From Planctomycetota bacterium (lineage in GTDB: Bacteria; Planctomycetota; Phycisphaerae; Phycisphaerales; SM1A02), in NCBI GenBank assembly GCA_024226535.1, contig JAAELP010000428.1, forward strand, positions 1-37,938: 37,938 nt of DNA, in the 5' to 3' direction. Made by a program: the position numbers and the translations under genes. Below the pieces are notes generated by a model that was not told the origin of the DNA, did not search any database, and saw only the letters and a program-made list of their open reading frames with translations. Below are positions 8,865 through 15,966 of the stretch, piece after piece. Positions within the stretch are counted from its first letter, which is position 1, and every line of letters starts with the position of its first letter.

Positions 8865-11312
8865 ATGGCACGAACGACGACGAAACTCCTGCTGGCGACC
8901 GCCGCCACGGCCGCCCTGCTCATGACGACCACTTCCCGGGGCCAGGACTCCGACGGCGACGGCCTGACCGACGCCGAGGAACTCGCCCTCGCCGCCGGCT
9001 CCGGCTGCCCCGACCCGGGCAACGCGGACTCCGACGGAGACACGATCAACGACGGCGACGAGGTCAATACACACCTGACGGACCCCTGCAATGCGGACAC
9101 GGACGGTGACGGCCTCGCCGATGACTGGGAGCTGCTCGGCATCCCGTGGACGGACACCGGAGGCAACCCGCGACGCTACCTCCTGAACCTGCCGCCCTCG
9201 CCGCGACGCAAGGACCTGTACGTCGAGGTCGACGCGATGGCGACGCACGACATCGGCGGCATCCAGGTTTCGCGTGTCGCGTCGTGGCTCACCACAGTCC
9301 CCGTCAGCAACCCCGACGGCTCGACGGGCATCCAGCTCCACTACTGGATCAACGACATCGGCCTCACCCGCGCGACGTGGACGTTCGACCCGTCGACCGG
9401 CGTGAACTGGCCGCCGGAGTTCTCCTCGTTCAAGGACGACTGGTTTGGCTCGCCCGCCGAACGCTCCGACCCGAACTGGTACGTCAACGGCGTGGTCGGC
9501 ACGACCGGAGCGCTCCGCGCCGCCAAGCTCCTTGCGTACCGGTACGTCGTGTTCGCCGACAAGCTCGGTACGACGACGGTCAGCGGCGTCTCGGAGATGC
9601 CGGGCAACGACATGATCGTCGCGCTCGGCTCGTGGGGCTTCCCGCCGAACGACCTCCAGTGGAAACAGGACGTCTACGCCGGCGTGTTCATGCACGAGTT
9701 CGGTCACAACCTCGGGCTCGGCCACGGTGGTCCCGTCACCGGGCCCAACGCCGGCCTGAACAACTTCAAGCCGAACTACTTCAGCGTGATGAACTACAGT
9801 TGGACGGTCCCTCGCTACGTCAGCGGGTACGTGCCGACGACGGCCGCCCAGTTCGCGTACGGCAACAGTTGGGCGCTCATGTTCTCCGACAGCGCCTGGC
9901 CGATGATCGACGAGACGAACCCGTCCGAGGTGCCGCTGTGCTCGGCGTTGTGCGGAAGTCTGCCGCCGCAGGTCGCCCCGGTGGGGCCGCCGCAGCCCTG
10001 GGGGTTCGGGTTCCTCGACACGGTCGCCGGCCCCATCGACTACGACCGCAACGGCATCACCGGCGGGGTCGCGTCGCAAACCGACGTCAACTGGGTCATC
10101 GGGTCGCAGTGCCCGCCGCCATCGGGCGACTTCAGCCCACCGGCCTGCCCGAACTACCAGACGGGGCTGCTCGGAGCCGACGATCTGGCCGGTCTCTGGT
10201 ACGCGCTCAGCGGCAGCCCGAACTTCGCGAACTCGGTGCACGGCAGCGTGCTGCCGGCGGGCACGGAGATGTCGTTCGAGACCGTCCAGGCCTTGAGCTA
10301 CGTCGGCGGCTGCGCGTGGTGGGATGATTTCGCCGCGTACGCGCCGATCACCGAGCTGCACGAGCACCTCGGCTGGAAGGGATGGGACGACGATCCCGCG
10401 TTCTCGGCGCCGGTCGTCGCGGCGCCGGCGAAATCGGATCCGAACGCGGTGGACATCTCGCTCAACGCCGACCTCGTGCACGAGTTCTGCGCCGGCGACG
10501 ACGGCGGCGCGTGGTCGTTCACGGCGTGGCAGTACATCCCGACCGAGTTCGTGTCCGGCGGCGTCGAGCCCTTCGCCGGCTCCGGGTTCAACTTGCTGAA
10601 CACCTACGAGGCCGACGGCGACAAGCACTGGTCCGTGCAGATGGCGTTCGACTCGACCGTCGGCATGTGCCGGGTGTTCCACGGCGACGGCCTGAACACG
10701 ACCGACGTGCAGTACGACACCGATCGTTGGGTGAAGATCCAGACCGTCGTGGACCTCGACGACGACTGGACACGCATCTACTACGACGATGAGCTGGTCA
10801 CCGAGTACTCGTGGACCGGCGGCGTCTTCGGCGAAGGCGGCGGGGCGCTGGACATCGCCGCGGTGGACCTGTTCGGCAACGGCTCGACGTCGGTCTACTA
10901 CGACGACCTGGTTCTCGAGCCGATCCAATCGCCGTGCGGCGGCGACCTCGACGTCGACGCCGACGGCGACTTCCTCACGCTGCTGGAAGAGTTCCTCCTC
11001 GGCACGGATCCGTGCCACCCCGACAGCGACGAGGACGGCCACATCGACGGCCTCGACAACTGCCCGACCGAGTTCAATCCGGACCAGCTCGACCTGGACG
11101 GTGACGGCATCGGCGACGCGTGCGACGATCTTGTCGGCGAGCCGTGCCCGGCCGACATCGACGGCAGCGGCGACGTGGGCTTCGGCGACATTCTCGCGGT
11201 GATCGGGTCCTGGGGCCCCTGCCCCGGCTGCCCGGCGGACGTCAACGACGACGGACAAGCCGGGTTCGCGGACATCCTCCAGATCATCGCGGCCTGGGGA
11301 CCGTGCTTCTGA
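8865..11312 (+). CDS. Exported metzincin-type zinc metalloprotease with dockerin-like tail
   Basis: 815 residues from ATG 8865, chosen over ATG 8847 because GAGG ends 6 nt before it. Residues 1-26 are a signal peptide. Residues about 28-90 contain DSDGDG-type calcium-binding thrombospondin-3-like loops. The catalytic motif HEFGHNLGLGH (H277, E278, H281, H287) is the metzincin HExxHxxGxxH. The SVMNY segment (M309) is a matching Met-turn. The C-terminal half has a LamG-like region (about 535-685), another TSP3-like stretch (DSDEDG, LDLDGDGIGDACDD) and two 26-residue dockerin-like repeats at 761-815. It is probably a secreted peptidase attached to the cell surface or a matrix. The exact peptidase family is not assigned. 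A strong terminator follows at 11348-11372. Confidence 0.9.
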   Translation: MARTTTKLLLATAATAALLMTTTSRGQDSDGDGLTDAEELALAAGSGCPDPGNADSDGDTINDGDEVNTHLTDPCNADTDGDGLADDWELLGIPWTDTGGNPRRYLLNLPPSPRRKDLYVEVDAMATHDIGGIQVSRVASWLTTVPVSNPDGSTGIQLHYWINDIGLTRATWTFDPSTGVNWPPEFSSFKDDWFGSPAERSDPNWYVNGVVGTTGALRAAKLLAYRYVVFADKLGTTTVSGVSEMPGNDMIVALGSWGFPPNDLQWKQDVYAGVFMHEFGHNLGLGHGGPVTGPNAGLNNFKPNYFSVMNYSWTVPRYVSGYVPTTAAQFAYGNSWALMFSDSAWPMIDETNPSEVPLCSALCGSLPPQVAPVGPPQPWGFGFLDTVAGPIDYDRNGITGGVASQTDVNWVIGSQCPPPSGDFSPPACPNYQTGLLGADDLAGLWYALSGSPNFANSVHGSVLPAGTEMSFETVQALSYVGGCAWWDDFAAYAPITELHEHLGWKGWDDDPAFSAPVVAAPAKSDPNAVDISLNADLVHEFCAGDDGGAWSFTAWQYIPTEFVSGGVEPFAGSGFNLLNTYEADGDKHWSVQMAFDSTVGMCRVFHGDGLNTTDVQYDTDRWVKIQTVVDLDDDWTRIYYDDELVTEYSWTGGVFGEGGGALDIAAVDLFGNGSTSVYYDDLVLEPIQSPCGGDLDVDADGDFLTLLEEFLLGTDPCHPDSDEDGHIDGLDNCPTEFNPDQLDLDGDGIGDACDDLVGEPCPADIDGSGDVGFGDILAVIGSWGPCPGCPADVNDDGQAGFADILQIIAAWGPCF

Positions 11313-11347
11313 GTCGGCGCTCTTGTGGGGGGCCGGGGGGTGGATGG

Positions 11348-11372
11348 CGGCGGCCGCGGGGCCGCCGTTTTT
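11348..11372 (+). terminator. Rho-independent terminator after metalloprotease gene
   Basis: CGGCGGCC and GGCCGCCG pair perfectly (8 bp, all G/C) around a GCGG loop and are followed at once by TTTTT. It lies 35 bp after the metalloprotease stop and before the ion-channel start at 11416, so it separates the two transcription units. Confidence 0.85.
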
Positions 11373-11415
11373 CTTTCGAGGCCGTCGCGCTGGTATTGCG
11401 GCTCGCGACCGATCG

Positions 11416-12240
11416 ATGCCGATACTTGGATCCGTGACGCTCAAGCGACGAATCTACGAGGTCCTCGAGGAGCCCGACCACCGGAACCCCGTGAGCCTCG
11501 TCGTGGACCTGTCGATCGCGGCGTTGATCATCCTCAACGTGATCGCGCTCGCGCTGGAGACGGTCGAGGCCGTCGACGCCCGGTTGCACACCATCTTCCG
11601 CGCCGTCGAGATGTTCTCGGTGCTCGTGTTCACCGTCGAGTACCTCCTCCGGATGTGGGTGTGCACGGAGTCGCCGCGCTACCGGCACCCGGTGTTCGGC
11701 CGTCTCCGGTTCGCGGTGTCGTTCTTCGCGATCATCGACCTGCTCGCGGTGCTGCCGTTCTACATCGCTCCCCTCACCGGCGATACGCGGTTCATCCGCG
11801 CCGTTCGCCTGCTCCGCTTCCTCTGGCTCGCGAAGCTCGGCGAGCACTCCCAGGCCGTGCGCACGATCGTCCTCGTCTTCGAACGCAAGCGCCACGAGCT
11901 GGGCGCGACGCTGTTCCTCGGGTTCATCCTCGTCCTGCTCGCCTCCTCGGCGATGTACTTCGCCGAGCACGACGACCAGCCCGAGGCCTTCGCCGACATC
12001 CCCACGGCGATGTGGTGGAGCGTGGTGACGATGACCACCGTCGGCTACGGCGACGTCTACCCGATGAGCCTCGCCGGACGCATCGTCGGCGCGCTCATCG
12101 CCGTCTGCGGCATCATGATGTTCGCCATTCCCACCGCGATCATCGGCTCCGGCTTCTACGCGATCTGGCGCGAGCAGGAACGCGAGCAGCCGCGAACGTG
12201 CCCGCACTGCGGTGAGCCGATCGACGAGTCCGAGGAGTGA
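11416..12240 (+). CDS. Voltage-gated-type potassium channel
   Basis: 274 residues from ATG 11416. Reading the frame further upstream would run through the terminator, so the earlier ATG at 11323 is rejected; GTG 11434 is another possible start. The protein has a six-helix cation-channel layout. S1 is at about 28-50, S2 about 60-82 and S3 about 98-118. S4 has arginines every third residue (R125, R128, R131, R134), and S5 is at about 163-183. The pore loop carries the K+ selectivity filter TVGYGD (208-213), and S6 is at about 222-250. The C-terminal tail ends with CPHCGE, half of a zinc-ribbon-like knuckle. It presumably conducts K+ across the inner membrane. It is followed 78 bp later by a CorA transporter on the same strand. 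Confidence 0.93.
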   Translation: MPILGSVTLKRRIYEVLEEPDHRNPVSLVVDLSIAALIILNVIALALETVEAVDARLHTIFRAVEMFSVLVFTVEYLLRMWVCTESPRYRHPVFGRLRFAVSFFAIIDLLAVLPFYIAPLTGDTRFIRAVRLLRFLWLAKLGEHSQAVRTIVLVFERKRHELGATLFLGFILVLLASSAMYFAEHDDQPEAFADIPTAMWWSVVTMTTVGYGDVYPMSLAGRIVGALIAVCGIMMFAIPTAIIGSGFYAIWREQEREQPRTCPHCGEPIDESEE

Positions 12241-12318
12241 CGGCGATTTGCGGCAGCCCGCGCGGACCCCGATAATGCCCGCCCACCACGGCCAGGCTCT
12301 GTTTGACGGGAAAACCGC

Positions 12319-13521
12319 GTGACGAAACGGCGACAGACGACCGGACCCGCGAAACGCCGCACGAAGACGCCGGTCATCCGGCACCCGCACTCCCCGGGCA
12401 CGTCGCCGGGCACCGTCAAGATCAACCCGTCCGCGGCCGCGCCGAAGATCCGCGTCATCGCCTACGGCCCCGACGATTGCCAGGACGTCGCGCTGGAGCG
12501 CGCCGAGGACCTGAAGGGACACGTCGGCAAGGCCCCCGTCGCCTGGGTGAACGTCATCGGCCTCGGTGAAGAGGAGACGCTCCGGAAGCTCGCCGAGCAC
12601 TTCGGGATCCACCGGCTCGCCCTCGAGGACGTGGTCAACACGCACCAGCGGGCGAAGGTCGAGCCGTACGACGAGCACGTGTTCCTGGTCGCGCGGATGT
12701 GCCTCGACAAGAAGGAGCCGGGAACGAACCAGGTGAGCCTGTTCGTCGGCGCCGGGTACGTGCTGACGTTCGAGGAGAAAGCCGGGGACTGCTTCGAGCC
12801 CGTGCGGCAACGCATCCTGAGCGGCCGCGGGTACATTCGCAAGTCGGGCTCCGACTACCTGACCTACGCGCTGCTCGACGCCCTCGTCGACTCGTACTTC
12901 CCGCTCATGGAGAACGTCGGCGATCGCATCGAGGATCTCCAGGACGAGGTGCTCGTCGAGCACGATCACGGCATCATCGGCCGCATTCACGAGGTCAAGC
13001 ACGACCTGCTCGTGATCCGGCGCGCGCTCTGGCCGCATCGCGAAGCGTTCACCACGCTCATGCACGAGGACCTGCCGTTCTTCGAGGAGACGACGCACGT
13101 CTACCTGCGGGACTGCTCGGACCACGTGATGCAGCTCCTGGACATGGTCGAGACGTACCGTGAGCTTGCCGCCGGCCTGCAGGACACCTACCTCACGCAG
13201 GTCAGCAACCGAATGAACGACATCATGAAGGTCCTCACGATCTTCGCGGTGATCTTCATCCCGATCACGTTCATCGCCGGCGTCTACGGCATGAACTTCG
13301 AGAAGATGCCGGAGCTGGGCTTCCACATGGGATACCCCGGCGTGCTCACGATCATGGCCGTCGTCGCCGGCACGATGCTTCTGTTCTTCAGGCGCAAGGG
13401 CTGGCTCGGATCCTCGGGGCCACCCCGCGCCCCGATCGAGGAACAGAAGCGGCAACGCGCCGAGCTCATCGACGAAACGCCCAAGCCCGCGCCCGCGCAA
13501 CGCACGCCGAATACCGACTAG
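12319..13521 (+). CDS. corA: CorA-family Mg2+/divalent cation transporter
   Basis: 400 residues with a GTG start (12319). The first 45 residues are an Arg/Pro-rich extension without an obvious domain. The cytoplasmic CorA domain follows (about 45-300), including ALEDVVN and the long helix SDYLTYALLDALVDSYF. The membrane part has the first helix at about 304-322 ending in the family signature YGMN (323-326), a short periplasmic loop, and a second helix at about 340-358. The tail is basic. CorA pentamers take up Mg2+, and sometimes Co2+ or Ni2+, driven by membrane potential. Its TAG stop overlaps the TAG stop of the convergent gene in the palindrome CTAG at 13518-13521, so no terminator fits between them. 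Confidence 0.93.
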   Translation: MTKRRQTTGPAKRRTKTPVIRHPHSPGTSPGTVKINPSAAAPKIRVIAYGPDDCQDVALERAEDLKGHVGKAPVAWVNVIGLGEEETLRKLAEHFGIHRLALEDVVNTHQRAKVEPYDEHVFLVARMCLDKKEPGTNQVSLFVGAGYVLTFEEKAGDCFEPVRQRILSGRGYIRKSGSDYLTYALLDALVDSYFPLMENVGDRIEDLQDEVLVEHDHGIIGRIHEVKHDLLVIRRALWPHREAFTTLMHEDLPFFEETTHVYLRDCSDHVMQLLDMVETYRELAAGLQDTYLTQVSNRMNDIMKVLTIFAVIFIPITFIAGVYGMNFEKMPELGFHMGYPGVLTIMAVVAGTMLLFFRRKGWLGSSGPPRAPIEEQKRQRAELIDETPKPAPAQRTPNTD

Positions 13522-14114
13522 ACCGGAAGCTCGCGCTCGATGCGGGCCACCAGCGCGTCGAGATCGCGCGACTTGCGGACGAGTTCGTCGGCGCCGGCGT
13601 CGAGCAGGCGCTCGGCGTCGTCCGGGTCGACATCCTCGGAGACGATGACCACCAGGGGGGCCGTTCGCGCCCCGCCCGCCTTCAGCTCGCGGCAGACGAG
13701 CGGGCCGTCGACCTCCGGGAGCCGCGGTTCGAGCAACACGATGTGCGGCTCGAAACGCTCCGTGATCAAGCCCGCTCCGAACCCGCTCGTGGCCAGGCGC
13801 CAGCGCACGTGATCGGCATGCCCGACCCGCCGACGCAGCGGCTCGATGAACGACGGGTCGTCGTCCACGACCAGGATCCGCAGCGCCTGCTCCTCCAACG
13901 CGTCCGTTCGGATGTCGTTCTCGCGCAGGAAGCGGATCAACTCGCCACGCGGAATGCGGCGGAAGCGCGATCCGGGCACGCGGTGCCCGCGCAGACGTCC
14001 GGTGTCGAAGTGGCGGATGATCGTCTGCTGCGAGACGCGGCAGATCTCCGCCGCCTCGCCCGTCGAGAAGAGCTCCCTTCCCGCCCAACGTCGATGTCCC
14101 TCACTCTTCGCCAT
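13518..14114 (-). CDS. HTH/receiver protein with Glu at the phospho-acceptor site
   Basis: 198 residues from ATG 14114, with GGAGG 10-14 nt upstream; GTG 14117 is an alternative. Residues about 13-68 form an excisionase/MerR-like winged helix (STGEAAEICRVSQQTIIRHFDTG...IPRGELIRFL). Residues about 78-195 form a CheY-like receiver domain: acidic cluster DDD (84-86), Ser159 in the switch Thr/Ser position and Lys181. The phospho-acceptor position is E129 (LLEPRLPEVDG) where active receivers have Asp, a change that often mimics constitutive phosphorylation. The order DNA-binding-then-receiver is the reverse of most response regulators. No histidine kinase lies nearby. It is probably a phosphorylation-independent regulator. 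Confidence 0.85.
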   Translation of the reverse strand: MAKSEGHRRWAGRELFSTGEAAEICRVSQQTIIRHFDTGRLRGHRVPGSRFRRIPRGELIRFLRENDIRTDALEEQALRILVVDDDPSFIEPLRRRVGHADHVRWRLATSGFGAGLITERFEPHIVLLEPRLPEVDGPLVCRELKAGGARTAPLVVIVSEDVDPDDAERLLDAGADELVRKSRDLDALVARIERELPV

Positions 14115-14191
14115 CACCTCTCGACCTCCCTGTTCGCGAAGCGATACCGTCGACGGTCCTCGTCTCCGAACGACGACCGCGCTCCCGACAA
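14114..14191 (-). CDS. Possible 25-codon leader ORF upstream of HTH/receiver gene
   Basis: A TTG start at 14191 has AGGAGG 9 nt upstream, a stronger ribosome site than most genes here. The frame runs 25 codons to TGA, which overlaps the next ATG as TGATG. This geometry suggests translational coupling. The peptide is Arg-rich and resembles nothing recognised, so the ORF may be fortuitous. Confidence 0.25.
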   Translation of the reverse strand: MSGARSSFGDEDRRRYRFANREVER

Positions 14192-14216
14192 TCGGAAGTT
14201 CCTCCTGGTTTCTCCT

Positions 14217-14519
14217 CTACGAGACCGGGCCGATCACCCGGGATGTGCCTGCGCCGTTGGCGTGCTTGCCGCAGTAGCCGTCGAAGCAGTAGCGCCACGC
14301 CACGGTCTGGGTCGTGGACTGCACGATGAACGGGAGGGGTCCGAGCACGTCGCGCACGTAGCGGCCGACCGAGTAGATGCCGTCGTCGGTCAGCAGCGTG
14401 ACCTCCACGTCGCGGCCCGGCGCCCCGTGAAGCATGACGATGTCGGTGACGATCAGGTGCTGAGCGAGGGACTCGATCTCGTCCACCGCGCTCACGAGTC
14501 GGTGCAGAGACCACTCCAC
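14217..14519 (-). CDS. Small protein of unknown function
   Basis: 100 residues from GTG 14519. I do not recognise a family. The composition is that of a real soluble protein, with an alternating alpha/beta feel: HRLVSAVDEIESLAQHL, then DIVMLHG, VEVTLLTDDGIYSVG, and a Cys pair in CFDGYCGK near the end. No signal peptide or membrane helix is seen. The start is uncertain: the frame is open upstream all the way to the glycosyltransferase stop (14609-14607) but contains no earlier ATG, GTG or TTG, and no Shine-Dalgarno precedes 14519. It lies between the glycosyltransferase and the HTH/receiver gene on the same strand and may be co-transcribed with either. Confidence 0.55.
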   Translation of the reverse strand: MEWSLHRLVSAVDEIESLAQHLIVTDIVMLHGAPGRDVEVTLLTDDGIYSVGRYVRDVLGPLPFIVQSTTQTVAWRYCFDGYCGKHANGAGTSRVIGPVS

Positions 14520-14606
14520 CGGGCCGTCGTGTCCGGCGGCCCCGATTTCCCCATGTCTTATTAGCGTGACGATCGGAAAAAAGCTCTTGGGGATTTCTCT
14601 GCGGAT

Positions 14607-15827
14607 TCAGGCGAGCATCTCCCCCGCCCGCCGGACGCCATCGAAGAAGGCGAGGTAGCGCGGGGTGATCGCTTCGGGGCCGAACCGGGCCCCCGCCGCC
14701 GCCGCGTCCGCCGAGCACGATTCGTAGAACGCCTCGTCATCCGCGAGCCGCGCGACGAGCTCCACCCACGGGGTCACGTCATCTGCGGCCACCGGTCGCG
14801 TCGTCTCCGGCGACAGCCCCTCGGGAAGGGACAGCACGAACCCCGCCCCGGAGCACGCCTCCCCGAGCCCGCCCCGATCGGAGACGATCGGCGGAACGCC
14901 GTTGACGAGCGCTTCCTGCGCCACTCTTCCCCACGCCTCCTCGTGAACCGACGGGGCGAGCAGCACGCGGGTCGCGCTGAAGAGATCCCGCGGGTTCGGC
15001 ACGCCCCCGGAGATCATCAGGCTCTCGTGGCGACGCAGATCGAAGCCGCCCTCGAGACCGGCGGCCACGAGCGCGCCGGCCGTGCCCCGCGACTCGATGA
15101 CGAGCAGTGGAATGTCGGGCCGGGTGCGCCCCAGCTCTTCGGCAAGCCGCGCGAAGAGCATCACGCCCTTGCCGCGCGAGGGGTTGACGTAGGTCGTGAA
15201 GATCGGATCGCGCTGCGGCGCGCGCACGTCGTCCACGTCGACGGGCGACGGAATCGGCGTGCTCTCGAGACCGATCGCCTCCCGGTACCGCTCCGTCAGG
15301 AAGCGGCTCGGCGTGAGCACCGCGTCGACCTCCGCGAACGCGCCGCGCACGAGGTAGCCGAGGTTGCGCAGACCGAAGACGACCAGGGCGCCGCGCCGGC
15401 GCGCCTCGCGGCGCCGCTGCACATCCTCCGGCGCGCCCCCGAACGTGAGCACGAACTCCGGGTCCAGCTCGTCGAGCACACCGTGGTACAGCCGGTCGAA
15501 CTGGCGACCGTGATCAGGCTCCCACTCCGAGACCCCGGCCGCCCCCGTGTCGAGCAGCGTGTAGCGGACGCCGCGCTGCATGGCGTTGATCACGGGCCGC
15601 CCGCGTCCGACCGCTCCGCGGCGGTCGATCTCGATTTCCAGGCCCGCCTCGCGCAGGAACGCCCGCGGCTCCAGACGCTGGGCCCGCTCCGTGGCCGTCG
15701 TCGCCAGCGCGCGGACGTCGATCCCGGCGGCGGCAAGAAGCTCGGCGATACCCCGCATCGACCGCGCCGCCCCGCTGGAGGGGTCCTGGGGGAGCTGTTT
15801 CAGCAGAAGAAGGACGCTTCGCGGCAT
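14607..15827 (-). CDS. Glycosyltransferase, GT4-like GT-B fold
   Basis: 406 residues from ATG 15827; TTG 15848 is the only earlier start and is less likely. The N-terminal acceptor-side domain begins LLLLKQLPQDPSSGAARSM, typical of GT4 enzymes (P..SG). The C-terminal donor-side domain contains YVNPSRGKG (213-221), LLVIESRG, and the EX7E signature E297...E305 within HEEAWGRVAQEALVNG, followed by PPIVSDRGGLGE. Such retaining transferases move a sugar from a nucleotide donor to a lipid or glycan acceptor. The substrate is not deducible. There is no membrane helix. It is divergent from the exported Kelch protein and may act in surface polysaccharide synthesis, an inference from the general surface theme only. 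Confidence 0.88.
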   Translation of the reverse strand: MPRSVLLLLKQLPQDPSSGAARSMRGIAELLAAAGIDVRALATTATERAQRLEPRAFLREAGLEIEIDRRGAVGRGRPVINAMQRGVRYTLLDTGAAGVSEWEPDHGRQFDRLYHGVLDELDPEFVLTFGGAPEDVQRRREARRRGALVVFGLRNLGYLVRGAFAEVDAVLTPSRFLTERYREAIGLESTPIPSPVDVDDVRAPQRDPIFTTYVNPSRGKGVMLFARLAEELGRTRPDIPLLVIESRGTAGALVAAGLEGGFDLRRHESLMISGGVPNPRDLFSATRVLLAPSVHEEAWGRVAQEALVNGVPPIVSDRGGLGEACSGAGFVLSLPEGLSPETTRPVAADDVTPWVELVARLADDEAFYESCSADAAAAGARFGPEAITPRYLAFFDGVRRAGEMLA

Positions 15828-15966
15828 GTCCTCGGGCGGCCCGTGCAAAAAGGATCAGAATCCCCATTCATCTCGGAGCCACGAGACGGGAGTATCTGGG
15901 ACGAGGCGACGCGCCACTCTACCGGTGCCGGAGCCCGCGAGGACAAGGAAGCAAGGAGCCACCACG

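Noticed and set aside
11284..14088. 934-codon open frame on the minus strand
   Set aside because: Antisense to the K+ channel and CorA genes and overlapping the real HTH/receiver gene in another frame; composition typical of shadow frames (HRDH/EEHR strings).
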